A DNA stretch of 64,000 nucleotides from Tepidiphilus succinatimandens (GCF_006503695.1 NZ_SBIK01000003.1:1-64000), one strand, 5' to 3'. Numbered from the stretch's first letter, positions 29,213-39,965 are shown. The notes: generated by a model not told the origin, from the sequence alone. Program-made: numbers and translations.

Positions 29213-29285
29213 TGCCGGCAGTCCGATTCGAACGGACGACCTTCCGCTTACAAGGCGGGTGCTCTACCAGCTGAGCTATGCCGGC
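29213..29285 (-). tRNA. tRNA-Thr, anticodon UGU
   Basis: The 73-nt minus-strand sequence forms a class I cloverleaf: acceptor GCCGGCA with TGCCGGC, D-arm GCTC/GAGC, T-arm GTCCG-TTCGAAT-CGGAC. The anticodon loop CTTGTAA gives TGT, as in E. coli tRNA-Thr. There is a C-A mismatch at the top of the anticodon stem. After the discriminator A the genome reads TTC, so the CCA end is not encoded, unlike the tRNA-Leu in this window. Confidence 0.95.
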
Positions 29286-29329
29286 GCTGCCGCGTCCGGC
29301 TCCGGAATCGCTCCGGAGCGGACGGAAAG

Positions 29330-29335
29330 ATTATA
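29330..29335 (-). promoter_or_regulatory. -10 element of tRNA-Thr
   Basis: A perfect TATAAT on the minus strand lies 44 bases before the tRNA 5' end. No good -35 is seen at the usual spacing, so this is only part of a promoter call. It also falls between the fumarase stop and the tRNA. Confidence 0.4.
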
Positions 29336-29361
29336 CCGTTCCCTCGTGCGGAGGAGAGGGC

Positions 29362-30891
29362 TTAGGAGGTGACGGGGATCTTGCCGATCTTGATGCGCCA
29401 CTCGCGCGGGCCGGTTTCATGCACGTTGTTGCCTTGGCTATCGACGGCCACCGTCACCGGCATGTCGCGCACCTCGAATTCGTAGATCGCCTCCATGCCC
29501 AGATCCTCGAAGGCGACGACGCGCGCTGCCTTGATCGCCTTGGCCACCAGATAGGCGGCTCCGCCCACGGCCATGAGGTAGGCGGCGCGGTGGTCGCGGA
29601 TCGCCGCCACGGCTTCGGGGCCGCGCTCGGCCTTGCCGACCATGGCGATGAGTCCGGTCTTTTCCAGCATGAGGCGGGTGAATTTGTCCATGCGCGTGGC
29701 GGTGGTGGGGCCGGCGGGGCCGACGACTTCGTCGCGCACCGGATCGACCGGGCCGACGTAGTAGATGACCCGGTTGGTGAAATCGACGGGGAGCGGCTCG
29801 CCGCGGGCGATCATGTCGGCGATGCGCTTGTGCGCGGCATCCCGCCCGGTGAGGAGCTTGCCGTTCAGCAGCAGGATGTCGCCGGCCTTCCAGGAGGCGA
29901 CTTCCTCGCGCGTGAGGGTGTCGAGATTTACCCGCTTGGCTTTCTCGGTGTCGGGCGTCCAGGTGACCTGCGGCCAGTCTTCGAGGCGCGGCGGTTCGAG
30001 CCGGGCCGGGCCGCTGCCGTCGAGGGTGAAGTGCACGTGGCGGGTGGCGGCGCAGTTGGGAATCATGGCCACCGGCAGGCTCGCGGCGTGGGTGGGGTAG
30101 TCGAGCACTTTCACGTCGAGCACCGTAGTGAGGCCACCCAGCCCCTGGGCGCCGATGCCGAGCGCGTTGACCTTGTCGTAGAGTTCGAGCCGCAGCCGTT
30201 CGGCGGTACTGAGCTCCTCGCCGCGCTCGGCGCGGGCCTGCAGCTCGTGGATGTCGACGGGAGCCATGAGGGATTTCTTGGCGAGCAGCATGGCTTTTTC
30301 CGGGGTGCCGCCGATGCCGATGCCGAGGATGCCGGGCGGACACCAGCCCGCTCCCATGGTGGGCACGGTCTTGAGCACCCAGTCGACGAGGGAGTCCGAC
30401 GGGTTGAGCATGGCCATCTTGGCCTTGTTCTCCGAGCCGCCGCCCTTGGCCGCGCAGATCACCTCCACTTTGTTGCCGGGTACGAGCTCGACGTGGACCA
30501 CGGCCGGGGTGTTGTCGCGGGTATTCTGCCGCTTGCCGGCCGGGTCGCGCAGGACCGAAGCGCGCAGGGGGTTGTCCGGGTTGGTGTAGGCGCGGCGCAC
30601 GCCCTCGTCGATGAGTTCCTGCAGGCTGCGGCGCGTGTCGAAACGCACGTCCTGGCCGATCTCGAGGAAAACCGTGGCGATGCCCGTGTCCTGGCAGATC
30701 GGGCGGTGGCCCTCGGCGGCCATGCGGGAGTTGGTGAGGATCTGGGCGATGGCGTCTTTCGCCGCAGGGCTTTGCTCGCGCTCGTAGGCCTTGGCGAGCG
30801 CCTTGATGTAATCGAGCGGGTGATAGTAGCTGATGTACTGGAAGGCGTCGGCGATCGATTCGATCAGGTCTTCTTCACGGATGGTAGTCAT
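29362..30891 (-). CDS. fumA: Class I fumarate hydratase (iron-sulfur)
   Basis: Interconverts fumarate and malate in the TCA cycle with an oxygen-sensitive [4Fe-4S] cluster. From the ATG at 30891 (MTTIREEDLIESI) the single-chain protein has 509 residues, carrying both the alpha (to about 300) and beta domains, as in E. coli FumA/FumB. The three probable cluster cysteines are Cys66 (RPICQDTG), Cys184 (GAGWCPPGI) and Cys280 (MIPNCAATRH). The C-terminal half contains GPTTATRMDKFT and the GGAAYLVAKAIK segment. It is divergent from acs with a 174-bp shared upstream region. No class II fumC is seen in the window. Confidence 0.95.
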   Translation of the reverse strand: MTTIREEDLIESIADAFQYISYYHPLDYIKALAKAYEREQSPAAKDAIAQILTNSRMAAEGHRPICQDTGIATVFLEIGQDVRFDTRRSLQELIDEGVRRAYTNPDNPLRASVLRDPAGKRQNTRDNTPAVVHVELVPGNKVEVICAAKGGGSENKAKMAMLNPSDSLVDWVLKTVPTMGAGWCPPGILGIGIGGTPEKAMLLAKKSLMAPVDIHELQARAERGEELSTAERLRLELYDKVNALGIGAQGLGGLTTVLDVKVLDYPTHAASLPVAMIPNCAATRHVHFTLDGSGPARLEPPRLEDWPQVTWTPDTEKAKRVNLDTLTREEVASWKAGDILLLNGKLLTGRDAAHKRIADMIARGEPLPVDFTNRVIYYVGPVDPVRDEVVGPAGPTTATRMDKFTRLMLEKTGLIAMVGKAERGPEAVAAIRDHRAAYLMAVGGAAYLVAKAIKAARVVAFEDLGMEAIYEFEVRDMPVTVAVDSQGNNVHETGPREWRIKIGKIPVTS

Positions 30892-31065
30892 CGCAGGATT
30901 CCTCGCAGAGGGCGCTATTCTAACAGAGGGCATCGCCGGCCAGAGGGTACGAGACCGGTGCCGTAGTAAGTCTGATGTAAGATATAAACGTTTCAATTCA
31001 AAATGTCAGAGGTCGGCGGCTGCGCCGCCCGTTCGGACGAAATCACGCAGAGGGAGGAAACATCC

Positions 31066-33018
<1,953 letters not shown>

Positions 33019-33112
33019 GAGGAGAAGAAGGACGGGCGGCCTCGAGACCGCCCGCCTCGTGGGAGGAGACGAATTACGGCGCCCGCAAGAGGCGCTTTTC
33101 TTTTTCTTGAGG

Positions 33113-33145
33113 CAAAAGAAAAAGGCCACCCAGATAGAGCGGCCT
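33113..33145 (-). terminator. Intrinsic terminator of rpmB-rpmG
   Basis: On the minus strand AGGCCGCTC (33137-33145) pairs with GGGTGGCCT (33123-33131), with two G-T pairs, around TATCT. It runs directly into a T-rich tract (A-rich on the plus strand at 33113-33123), 25 bases after the rpmG stop. Confidence 0.85.
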
Positions 33146-33169
33146 ATTTTCATCTTTTTGCAGCGCAGC

Positions 33170-33337
33170 TTACTTGAGCTTGGTTTCCTTGTAGAGCACG
33201 TGCTTGCGCGCTTTGGGGTCGTACTTCATCAGCTCGAGTTTTTCCGGGGTGGTGCGCTTGTTCTTCGAGGTGGTGTAGAAATGCCCGGTTCCGGCGGTGG
33301 ACTCGAGCTTGATCTTCTCGCGGGCGGCTTTGGCCAT
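33170..33337 (-). CDS. rpmG: 50S ribosomal protein L33 (zinc-free form)
   Basis: A 55-residue ribosomal protein starting [20 protein letters not shown] and ending [11 protein letters not shown], the standard length and sequence of L33. It has none of the CXXC zinc-binding pairs of the C+ form, so it is the zinc-independent type. Reading runs from 33337 to the TAA at 33172-33170. It follows rpmB by 20 bases in the usual rpmB-rpmG pair and ends before an intrinsic terminator. Confidence 0.96.
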   Translation of the reverse strand: MAKAAREKIKLESTAGTGHFYTTSKNKRTTPEKLELMKYDPKARKHVLYKETKLK

Positions 33338-33357
33338 GATGCACTCCTATCCGGGAT

Positions 33358-33594
33358 TCAGATTTTCTCGCCGCGGGCGCGCAGCTCGGCGAGCACGGCA
33401 TCGATGCCTTTCTTGTCGATCGTGCGCAGCGCCGCGTTGGAAATGCGCAGCTTCACCCAACGCTCTTCGGCCTCGCTCCAGAAACGGCGATAGTGCAGGT
33501 TGGGGAGGAAGCGGCGTTTGGTTTTGTTGTTGGCGTGCGAGACGTTGTTTCCCGTCATCGGACGCTTGCCGGTCACTTGACAGACGCGGGCCAT
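33358..33594 (-). CDS. rpmB: 50S ribosomal protein L28
   Basis: A 78-residue ribosomal protein of normal length. It shows the family opening [29 protein letters not shown], then [43 protein letters not shown] precedes the ATG. It is transcribed with rpmG from a promoter about 35 bases upstream of the ribosome site. Confidence 0.98.
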   Translation of the reverse strand: MARVCQVTGKRPMTGNNVSHANNKTKRRFLPNLHYRRFWSEAEERWVKLRISNAALRTIDKKGIDAVLAELRARGEKI

Positions 33595-33627
33595 GAGGGC
33601 TCTCCTGGGAATTCTTCAAAGCATGGA

Positions 33628-33656
33628 ACGATAGCATGAAAACACCGCGGCGGCAA
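33628..33656 (-). promoter_or_regulatory. Sigma-70 promoter of rpmB-rpmG
   Basis: On the minus strand TTGCCG (33651-33656) and TATCGT (33628-33633) are separated by 17 bp. The predicted start near 33621 leaves a leader of about 27 bases. Confidence 0.55.
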
Positions 33657-33694
33657 GGTGTCGATGCCAAGCGTGGGGCTGCCTCGCACCGGCC

Positions 33695-34090
33695 TCAGCC
33701 GCGGCGGGCGAAGGTCCACAGGCTGTTCGCGCCGTAGTGCCAGAAGAAGAGGATCCCTGTGACGAGGATCTGGGCAAGCAGGTAGGGTAGCTGTAGCCAA
33801 TCGAGTGCGAGTGCCATGCCGGCGACGTTGCCGGCAAACCCGGTGGCGGCTACGGCGAGAAACTTGGGTAAGGCGACGATGTGGCGCGCGTCGCTGGCGA
33901 AGACCCAGCGGCGCGAGCCGAGGTAGTTCGTCACGGCTCCGGCAAGAAAACCCAGCGCCGAGGCGGGGAGCGGGCCGAGCGTGTCCGTTTCGACCAAGGC
34001 CACCAGCACGGTGTAATGCACGAGGGTGCCGGAGACGCTCACCAGGGCGAAGCGCGACATGCGCACGAGTTCGGCCAGCGGACGCCTCAT
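33695..34090 (-). CDS. GtrA-family membrane protein
   Basis: A 131-residue protein with four predicted membrane helices, matching the GtrA family: RMSRFALVSVSGTLVHYTVLVAL at the start, the ALGFLAGAVTNYLGSRRWVF signature in the middle and FFWHYGANSLWTFARR at the end. GtrA proteins are thought to flip polyprenyl-phosphate-linked sugars made by a GtrB-type GT2 enzyme. The start overlaps the preceding membrane glycosyltransferase by four bases, and a GtrB-like enzyme lies one gene further upstream. Confidence 0.88.
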   Translation of the reverse strand: MRRPLAELVRMSRFALVSVSGTLVHYTVLVALVETDTLGPLPASALGFLAGAVTNYLGSRRWVFASDARHIVALPKFLAVAATGFAGNVAGMALALDWLQLPYLLAQILVTGILFFWHYGANSLWTFARRG

Positions 34091-35682
34091 GGAGCAGCGG
34101 CCTCGTGGTCGATGATCTTGAGGACGGCGAGCGGCGTGCCGAGCCGCTCGATGCGCGCGATTTCCTTGCCGGGTACCGCCTGGTCGCAGTCATCGTGCGT
34201 AGTGGCGAGCAGCAGTTCCGCATCGTCCCAGGCCTCGGTGATGTACACGTTGGGGGGGAGCCAAGGTTCGATCTGGAATCCTTCCGCGCAGTAGGCGAGC
34301 GCCCATTCCTTGTCGGCGGGTTGTTTGGCGACCCAGTCGGCGAGCGCGGGTAGCAGCGCCCGGGTAGCGTCGCTCCAGTAGTCCAGTTCCCAATGATGCT
34401 TGGCGCCGGCAAGTCCTCGGGCGAGATGGTTGTAGTAGAGGTGTTGATAGGGATGCAGCCGCGCCAGGGTGATGAAGTCATCGGCGGCCGAGAGTACGAG
34501 CAAAGCGCTGAGCAGCAGTGCTCCATGGCGGCGGCGAAGGGAGATTTCGGTCAGGGGGCGGTGGAGTGCCGCGAGCGTGCTTTGCCAGCCCCAGCAGGCG
34601 AGCAGCGCAAACCACGGCACGAGGAAGAGGAAGTGGCGCAGGCCGTTGTAGAGAGGGGGCTTGCCGATCACGACGTAGGCGAGCACGAAGGTGAGCGCGA
34701 ACAGCAGCGGCCACAGACGGGGGGATTCCTTGATGCGCCGCCAGTGGGCAAGCGCGAGCACGGTGCCGAGGAGGATGAACTCGGGCAGGCGTACGAGGAG
34801 GTATTTCGGAAGGTAGAGGCGCGAGACCTGGGCGTTTTCCACCCGTTTCCCGTCTTCCCAGGTGTAGAGATCGAAAGCGAAGTGGGAGAACTTGGTGAGC
34901 GCCTGCCAGACGTGATCCCAGCCCATCACCGACCACGGCCAGAAGAAGGCCATGAGGGCAAGCGCGAGGGCGATGCCCGGCGCGAGGCGCAGGAGGATCG
35001 CCGTGAAGAGCCGTGGCCAGGGGGGCAGGGCCCGGCGGCGGGGCCACCAGGAGAGGAGAATGGCCGCGCCGAGGAAGCCGAAGGCGAGCACGCCGCCTAC
35101 GCGCAGCCCCAGCGCCGCTCCGGTGGCGAGCCCCCACAACAGGACGTGGCGCCAACGCGGCGCAGGAAGCCCGTCGGCGATGCGGCTCGTGTAGTAGAGC
35201 GACCACAGCATGGCCGCGGCAAAAGGGACGTCCTTGGTGTGGGTGAAGATGGCGCCGGAGAAGACGCCGCTGCCCATCGTGGCGGCGAGCGCCGCCGTGC
35301 CGAGCCAGGCACCGCCGAGGAAGCGCCCGAAACGCGCCGCGCCCAAGAAGGCCAGGGCGCCGAAAGCGGCGGTGAGGAGGTGCCGCAGCGGCCACCAGTC
35401 GATGCCGAAAGCCATGGTGATCCAGGCTGCGGGCAGGTCGAAGAGGCCGCCGTAGAGATAGAGGTTGCTGAAATCGAGAAAGGTCTTGTCGGCAAGCCCG
35501 CTCGTGTAATACGCCACGAGCAGTTCGCCATAGATGTGCTGTACCCATTCGTCGTTGCTGGGGGCGTGGCGGTCGTAGCCGTCGAACACGTACCAGGCGA
35601 AGACGAGCCACAGCAGCATGGCGAGGCTGCGCGGAGTGAGCAGGCGCTGGAAGAGGAGGCGCATCGGCAAGGAACTCGGCAC
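34087..35682 (-). CDS. Integral-membrane GT-C glycosyltransferase (PMT/ArnT-like)
   Basis: A 531-residue protein with ten or more hydrophobic segments. The first external loop contains SNDEWVQHIYGE, the Asp-Glu pair expected at the catalytic site of GT-C enzymes that use polyprenyl-phosphate sugars, and a second loop has THTKDVPFAAAM. Only the family can be named; the acceptor (O-antigen, lipid A, protein or hopanoid) is unknown. The start is unsure: GTG 35682, or ATG 35664 (MRLLFQRLL) 18 bases later. It sits between a DPM/GtrB-like enzyme and GtrA, which would make and flip its donor. Confidence 0.75.
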   Translation of the reverse strand: MPSSLPMRLLFQRLLTPRSLAMLLWLVFAWYVFDGYDRHAPSNDEWVQHIYGELLVAYYTSGLADKTFLDFSNLYLYGGLFDLPAAWITMAFGIDWWPLRHLLTAAFGALAFLGAARFGRFLGGAWLGTAALAATMGSGVFSGAIFTHTKDVPFAAAMLWSLYYTSRIADGLPAPRWRHVLLWGLATGAALGLRVGGVLAFGFLGAAILLSWWPRRRALPPWPRLFTAILLRLAPGIALALALMAFFWPWSVMGWDHVWQALTKFSHFAFDLYTWEDGKRVENAQVSRLYLPKYLLVRLPEFILLGTVLALAHWRRIKESPRLWPLLFALTFVLAYVVIGKPPLYNGLRHFLFLVPWFALLACWGWQSTLAALHRPLTEISLRRRHGALLLSALLVLSAADDFITLARLHPYQHLYYNHLARGLAGAKHHWELDYWSDATRALLPALADWVAKQPADKEWALAYCAEGFQIEPWLPPNVYITEAWDDAELLLATTHDDCDQAVPGKEIARIERLGTPLAVLKIIDHEAAAP

Positions 35683-35718
35683 GGAATCGGCAATCAGAAA
35701 GGCGCGCGGACGAAAGGT

Positions 35719-36714
35719 TCAGCGCAGAGGGGAAGGGGGGTCGGCGAGTTCGTCGGGCAGGTTCACGGTGCGCCCGATGAGGTAGAGCGGCCGGCGCTTG
35801 ACTTCCTCGAAGACGCGGCCGAGGTATTCGCCGAGCACGCCCAGGCTGACGAGCTGCACCCCCGAGAGAAAGAGTGTGGCGACCATCAGCGAAGCGTAGC
35901 CGGGCACGTCGCGCCCGAAAAGCAGCGTGCGCACCACCAGCCACAGACCGTAGACGACGGAGGCGAGCGCAAGGAGCGCTCCGATCGAGGACCAGACGTG
36001 CAACGGAACCGTGGTGAAGGAGACCATGCCGTCGATGGCGTAGCGCCAGAGCTTGCGCAGCGACCAGCGCGAGGTACCGGCATGGCGCTCAGCCGGGCGG
36101 TAGGGCAGGGTGACCTGATCGAAGCCCACCCAGTTCGCCAGCCCTTTGAGGAACCGCTTGCGTTCGGGCAGAAGGTTGAGGGCCGCCACCACGCGCCGGT
36201 CGAAGAGGCGGAAGTCGCCTCCGCCCGGCGTGAGCGCGATCTCGGAGATGCCGCGATAGAAGCGGTAGAAGGCGAGCGAGAGCCAGCGGCGCAGGGGGGA
36301 GTCGGTGTCGCGGTCGGTGCGCACCGCCGTGACGATGGCCGCTCCGGCGCGCCAGCGCTCGAGCATCTGGGGGATGAGTTCGGGCGGATGCTGCAGGTCG
36401 GCATCCATGATGACGGCGGCCCGCCCGGCGACGCGGTGCAGCCCCGCGGCCATGGCGGCTTCCTTGCCGAAGTTGCGTGCGAAGCGCACGCCCTTGACGC
36501 GGACATCAGCCTTGCCGAGCCGCTCGATGACGGCGAAACTCTCGTCGCGGCTGCCGTCATCGACGAGGATCAGCTCCCAGGAGAGCTCGAGCGATTCGAG
36601 CACGGCCTTGAGCCGTTCGTACAAAACCGGTAACGAGGCCGCCTCGTTATAGACGGGTACAATCACGCTCAATTCGACGGAAGTCGGCGCAGTCGGTGCG
36701 GAGGCGGGGATCAC
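35719..36714 (-). CDS. GT2 polyprenyl-phosphate sugar synthase (GtrB/DPM1-like)
   Basis: A 331-residue enzyme that should transfer a sugar from a nucleotide donor to undecaprenyl phosphate on the cytoplasmic face. The GT-A fold shows VIVPVYNEAASLPVLYERL, LVDDGSRDES, RNFGKEAAMAAGL and the metal-binding MDADLQHPPELIP. Two C-terminal membrane helices (about residues 235-305) anchor it, as in GtrB, ArnC and YfdH. Together with the next two genes it makes a Gtr-type cassette; the donor sugar is not predictable. Confidence 0.88.
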   Translation of the reverse strand: MIPASAPTAPTSVELSVIVPVYNEAASLPVLYERLKAVLESLELSWELILVDDGSRDESFAVIERLGKADVRVKGVRFARNFGKEAAMAAGLHRVAGRAAVIMDADLQHPPELIPQMLERWRAGAAIVTAVRTDRDTDSPLRRWLSLAFYRFYRGISEIALTPGGGDFRLFDRRVVAALNLLPERKRFLKGLANWVGFDQVTLPYRPAERHAGTSRWSLRKLWRYAIDGMVSFTTVPLHVWSSIGALLALASVVYGLWLVVRTLLFGRDVPGYASLMVATLFLSGVQLVSLGVLGEYLGRVFEEVKRRPLYLIGRTVNLPDELADPPSPLR

Positions 36715-36768
36715 GGCTGTCGGCTCCTGTCGTCAGCGAAGCGTAACGGGATGTAAGGCAAGGATCGC

Positions 36769-37761
36769 ATGGACGTCCATTTCGAAAAATCCGGCGTTTT
36801 GGCGCTGACGCCGCCCCCCGTACTCGCGTCATTACCGGACGATGTCTCCCAGGAAACGGCCGCGTCGGTACGGCGAACCTTCGTTTTGTGCGCCGACGAT
36901 TATGGTATCGCACCGGGCGTGAATCGCGCCATCGAGCATCTGATCGAACTGCGGCGCGTGACGGCCACGAGCGCCATGGTGACCATGCCGTGCTGGAAGC
37001 GCGATGCGCCAGGCTTGGCGGCCTTGGCGCGCGCAACCGGTGCCCAGGTTGGCTTGCACCTGACGCTCACCGAGCAGCGCTCGGCGAGCCCGGCGCGTGG
37101 TCTGGCGCAAGACGGACGTCTGCCGTCGCTGCGTTCCTTGCTCTTGAGGGCATTGGCGAAACGTCTGCCGGCGACGGCAGTGGCCGAGGAGATCCGGGCG
37201 CAGTTCGATGCCTTCGAAGACGTCTGGGGGGCGCCGCCCGCCTTCGTCGACGGGCATCAGCACGTGCATCTCCTGCCGACGGTGCGTGAAGCGCTCATCG
37301 CCGAGATCCTGCGCCGTTACGCGCCGGGAACGCTGTGGGTGCGCGATTGCCGTGAGACGGTACAGCGTATCCGGGCGCGCGGCGTGGGGGTGCGCAAGGC
37401 GCTCTTCCTGCGCCGCTTGGGGCGCGGGCTCAAGGCAGCGCTGCTCGCGCACGGCATCGCCCACAACCAGGGCTTCTCCGGCCTGCACGATTTCAAGGAA
37501 ACGCCGCCTTTTCGCGAGAAGATGGGCCGTTTCCTCTCGGCCTTGGGGCCGAGGGCCTTGGTGCACGTGCACCCGGGCCGGGTCGACGCGGCGCTTTTGG
37601 CCGTCGATACGCTGACGGCTCCTCGTGAGTGGGAATACGGGTATTTGGCAAGTGACGCTTTCGCCGAGGACTGCGCGCGCCTGGGGGTATGGCCGAGCTT
37701 GCCTGCGTGGAACGGCACGCCGTCCAAGGCCCAAGAATACGCGCTCTTCTGTACGGCCTGA
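36769..37761 (+). CDS. ChbG/HpnK-family carbohydrate deacetylase
   Basis: A 330-residue YdjC-fold deacetylase. Metal-binding and catalytic features are VLCADDYGIAPGVNRAIEHL (Asp pair), VGLHLTLTE (His) and PAFVDGHQHVHLLPTV (His pair), with VHVHPG near the end. Family members remove N-acetyl from chitin oligosaccharides (ChbG) or from hopanoid or lipid-linked sugars (HpnK). It is divergent from the GT2 gene with a 54-bp gap, so it may trim a sugar handled by that cassette. The first 40 residues are not part of the domain and may be partly non-coding if a later start is used. Confidence 0.82.
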   Translation: MDVHFEKSGVLALTPPPVLASLPDDVSQETAASVRRTFVLCADDYGIAPGVNRAIEHLIELRRVTATSAMVTMPCWKRDAPGLAALARATGAQVGLHLTLTEQRSASPARGLAQDGRLPSLRSLLLRALAKRLPATAVAEEIRAQFDAFEDVWGAPPAFVDGHQHVHLLPTVREALIAEILRRYAPGTLWVRDCRETVQRIRARGVGVRKALFLRRLGRGLKAALLAHGIAHNQGFSGLHDFKETPPFREKMGRFLSALGPRALVHVHPGRVDAALLAVDTLTAPREWEYGYLASDAFAEDCARLGVWPSLPAWNGTPSKAQEYALFCTA

Positions 37762-37823
37762 AGCGCGCGGCGCGACCGGCTCTGCTAGACTTACGGCCTC
37801 GATCCTCTCAATCCGTCCGAGTC

Positions 37824-38465
37824 ATGCTCGAAGCTTTGGCGCTCACCTGCATCAAGGGCGATCGCATCCTCTTTCGCGACCTGACGCATGCCTTTCGCCC
37901 CGGCGTGCTCACGCGCGTGGCCGGCCCCAACGGGGTGGGCAAGACGAGTCTGCTGCGGCTGCTGTGCGGCCTGGCGCAGCCCGACGAGGGGGAGGTGCGC
38001 TGGCAAGGGACGCCGCTGGCGGCGCAGAGGGATGCCTGGCATCGGGCGGTGTTCTTTCACGGCCATCTGCCGGCGGTGCATGAGCTCCTGAGCCCGCGGG
38101 AGAATCTGCGCAGCCTGGCGGCGGTGCAGGGGCTGCCGCACGACGGGGCGGCGATCGACGCCGCGCTCGCGGAGCTTGGCCTTGCGCGGCAGCGCGATCT
38201 GCCCGTGCGGGTGCTCTCGGCGGGGCAGCGGCGGCGGGTGGCGCTCGCGCGGCTCGTTCTGGCGCAGGAGCGGCCGGTGTGGATCCTCGACGAGCCTTTC
38301 ACGGCGCTCGACGCCGCTGCGGTGGCTGCGCTCGCGCGCCGCATCGAAGCGCGGGTACGCGACGGGGCCACCGTGGTGCTCACGACGCATCAGGACGTGG
38401 AATTTGCCTGTCCCTGCGACACGCTGGAGCCGGGGCGGTTTGCGCCGCGGCGCAAGGCGGCGTGA
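37824..38465 (+). CDS. ccmA: Heme exporter ATP-binding subunit CcmA
   Basis: ATPase of the CcmABCD complex, which releases holo-CcmE in system I cytochrome c maturation. From ATG 37824 (MLEALALTC) the 213-residue protein has Walker A GPNGVGKTS, the ABC signature LSAGQRRR, Walker B VWILDEP and the switch His in TTHQD. It opens an unbroken nine-gene operon (ccmA to ccmI, 37824-44601) 62 bases after the deacetylase gene. The stop shares its last base with the ccmB start. Confidence 0.95.
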   Translation: MLEALALTCIKGDRILFRDLTHAFRPGVLTRVAGPNGVGKTSLLRLLCGLAQPDEGEVRWQGTPLAAQRDAWHRAVFFHGHLPAVHELLSPRENLRSLAAVQGLPHDGAAIDAALAELGLARQRDLPVRVLSAGQRRRVALARLVLAQERPVWILDEPFTALDAAAVAALARRIEARVRDGATVVLTTHQDVEFACPCDTLEPGRFAPRRKAA

Positions 38466-39133
38466 TGGGAGCGGTATTTTTGGCCATGCTGCGGCGGGAG
38501 ATGGCGCTTGCCTGGCGCGGCCGCACCGACGTGCTGCTCGCGCTCTCCTTCTTCGTCGTGGTGGTGTGTCTCTTCCCCTTCGGCATCGGGCCGGAGGCGA
38601 ACCAGCTGCGCGCGATCGCCCCCGGCGTGGTCTGGGTGACGGCGCTGCTCGCTTCGCTCCTGGCGCTGCCGCGGCTCTTCGAGCACGACTTGCGCGACGG
38701 CACGCTGGAGCAGCTGCTGCTCTCGCCCGAGCCGGCGGTGGTGTGGGTGCTGGCCAAAGTGGCCGTGCACTGGCTGGTGACCGGCGTGCCGGTGGCGCTC
38801 TTCGCGCCGCTGCTCGCCGGGCTCTACGATCTGCAGCCGGACGTCCTGCCGCTGCTTGCCGGGACGCTCCTTCTGGGTACGCCCACGCTCACGCTCATCG
38901 GGGCGATCGGGGCGGCGCTCACGCTGGGGGTGCGCTCCGGGGCGGTGCTGCTTGCGCTGCTGGTGCTGCCGCTGGCGGTGCCGGTGCTGATCTTCGGCGC
39001 AGGGGCGGTGGAAGCGGCCCTGGGTGGGGTATCCTACGCCGCGCACCTGGCCCTGCTGGGGGCGGGCATGCTCGCGGCGGTGGCGCTCGCCCCTTGGGCC
39101 TGCGTGGCGGCGCTGCGCCTGGCGGTGCAATGA
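38465..39133 (+). CDS. ccmB: Heme exporter membrane subunit CcmB
   Basis: Membrane subunit paired with CcmA. The 222-residue protein begins MGAVFLAMLRREMALAWRGR and has six predicted helices, including FFVVVVCLFPFGIGP, a conserved CcmB feature, and the LEQLLLSPEP loop. Start by TGATG overlap with ccmA. ccmC follows 16 bases after the stop. Confidence 0.95.
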   Translation: MGAVFLAMLRREMALAWRGRTDVLLALSFFVVVVCLFPFGIGPEANQLRAIAPGVVWVTALLASLLALPRLFEHDLRDGTLEQLLLSPEPAVVWVLAKVAVHWLVTGVPVALFAPLLAGLYDLQPDVLPLLAGTLLLGTPTLTLIGAIGAALTLGVRSGAVLLALLVLPLAVPVLIFGAGAVEAALGGVSYAAHLALLGAGMLAAVALAPWACVAALRLAVQ

Positions 39134-39149
39134 CGGAGAAAGGAAAGGG

Positions 39150-39965
39150 ATGAACGCGACGCAGGAAAGACGGCAACGATGGCGGCAGGGGGTCGAGGAG
39201 CGGCAGCGTTCCCCGCGCAGCCTGTGGCGGTTTGCCGCGCCGCAGCAGTTCTATCCGCTCGCCGGGCGGCTCGCGCCGTGGTTCGCCGCGGCGGCCGCCG
39301 TGCTGGCCGTGGCGGGGCTGTATCTGGGGTTTTTCGTTGCGCCCACCGACGCGCAGCAGGGTGAGGTCTATCGCGTCATCTTCCTCCATGTGCCGGCGGC
39401 GTGGATGTCGATGTTCCTCTATCTCGTGATGGCGTTCTGGGGCATCGTCGGCTGGGTGCTCAATACGCGGCTCTCTTTCATGATGGCGCACGCGCTCGCG
39501 CCCACCGGGGCGATCTGGTGTTTCATCGCCCTGTGGACGGGGGCGCTGTGGGGCAGGCCCACCTGGGGGACGTACTGGGTGTGGGATGCGCGGCTCACCT
39601 CGCAGCTGCTCCTCATGTTTCTCTATCTGGGCTACTTGGCGCTCACGCGGGCCATCGAGGACCCGCGCCGGGCCGATCGTGCCGGTGCTCTGCTCGCCAT
39701 CGTCGGGTCGATCAACGTGCCCATCATCTATTTTTCGGTGAAATGGTGGAACACGCTGCACCAGGGGGCGTCGGTGAGCCTGACGCGCGCGCCTTCCATG
39801 GCCACCATCATGCTGGTGACCATGCTGATCATGGCGTTTGCCGCCTGGTTCTATTCAATCGCCGTGGCGCTGTGGCGCGTGCGCACGCTCATCCTCGAAC
39901 GCGAACGGCACACCGACTGGGTGGCCGCCGAGCTCGATCGCCTGGCGGCGAAGGAAAAGGAGTGA
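39150..39965 (+). CDS. ccmC: Heme-handling protein CcmC
   Basis: CcmC binds heme through its WWD domain and loads it onto CcmE at the periplasmic face. The 271-residue protein has six predicted membrane helices, the tryptophan-rich motif WGTYWVWDARLTSQLLLMF and flanking His residues (in IFLHVPAAWMSMF and WWNTLHQG). GGAAAGG precedes the ATG at 39150. The N-terminus is about 20 residues longer and more basic than in E. coli. Confidence 0.95.
   Translation: MNATQERRQRWRQGVEERQRSPRSLWRFAAPQQFYPLAGRLAPWFAAAAAVLAVAGLYLGFFVAPTDAQQGEVYRVIFLHVPAAWMSMFLYLVMAFWGIVGWVLNTRLSFMMAHALAPTGAIWCFIALWTGALWGRPTWGTYWVWDARLTSQLLLMFLYLGYLALTRAIEDPRRADRAGALLAIVGSINVPIIYFSVKWWNTLHQGASVSLTRAPSMATIMLVTMLIMAFAAWFYSIAVALWRVRTLILERERHTDWVAAELDRLAAKEKE

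Noticed and set aside
29299-29322. GCTCCGG/CCGGAGC hairpin between fumarase and tRNA-Thr as fumA terminator
   Set aside because: No T-run follows on the minus strand, and it overlaps the likely tRNA-Thr leader.
33033-33054. Hairpin CGGGCGG / CCGCCCG shortly after acs as a terminator
   Set aside because: No T-run follows on the plus strand, and the nearby T-rich sequence belongs to the rpmG terminator on the minus strand.
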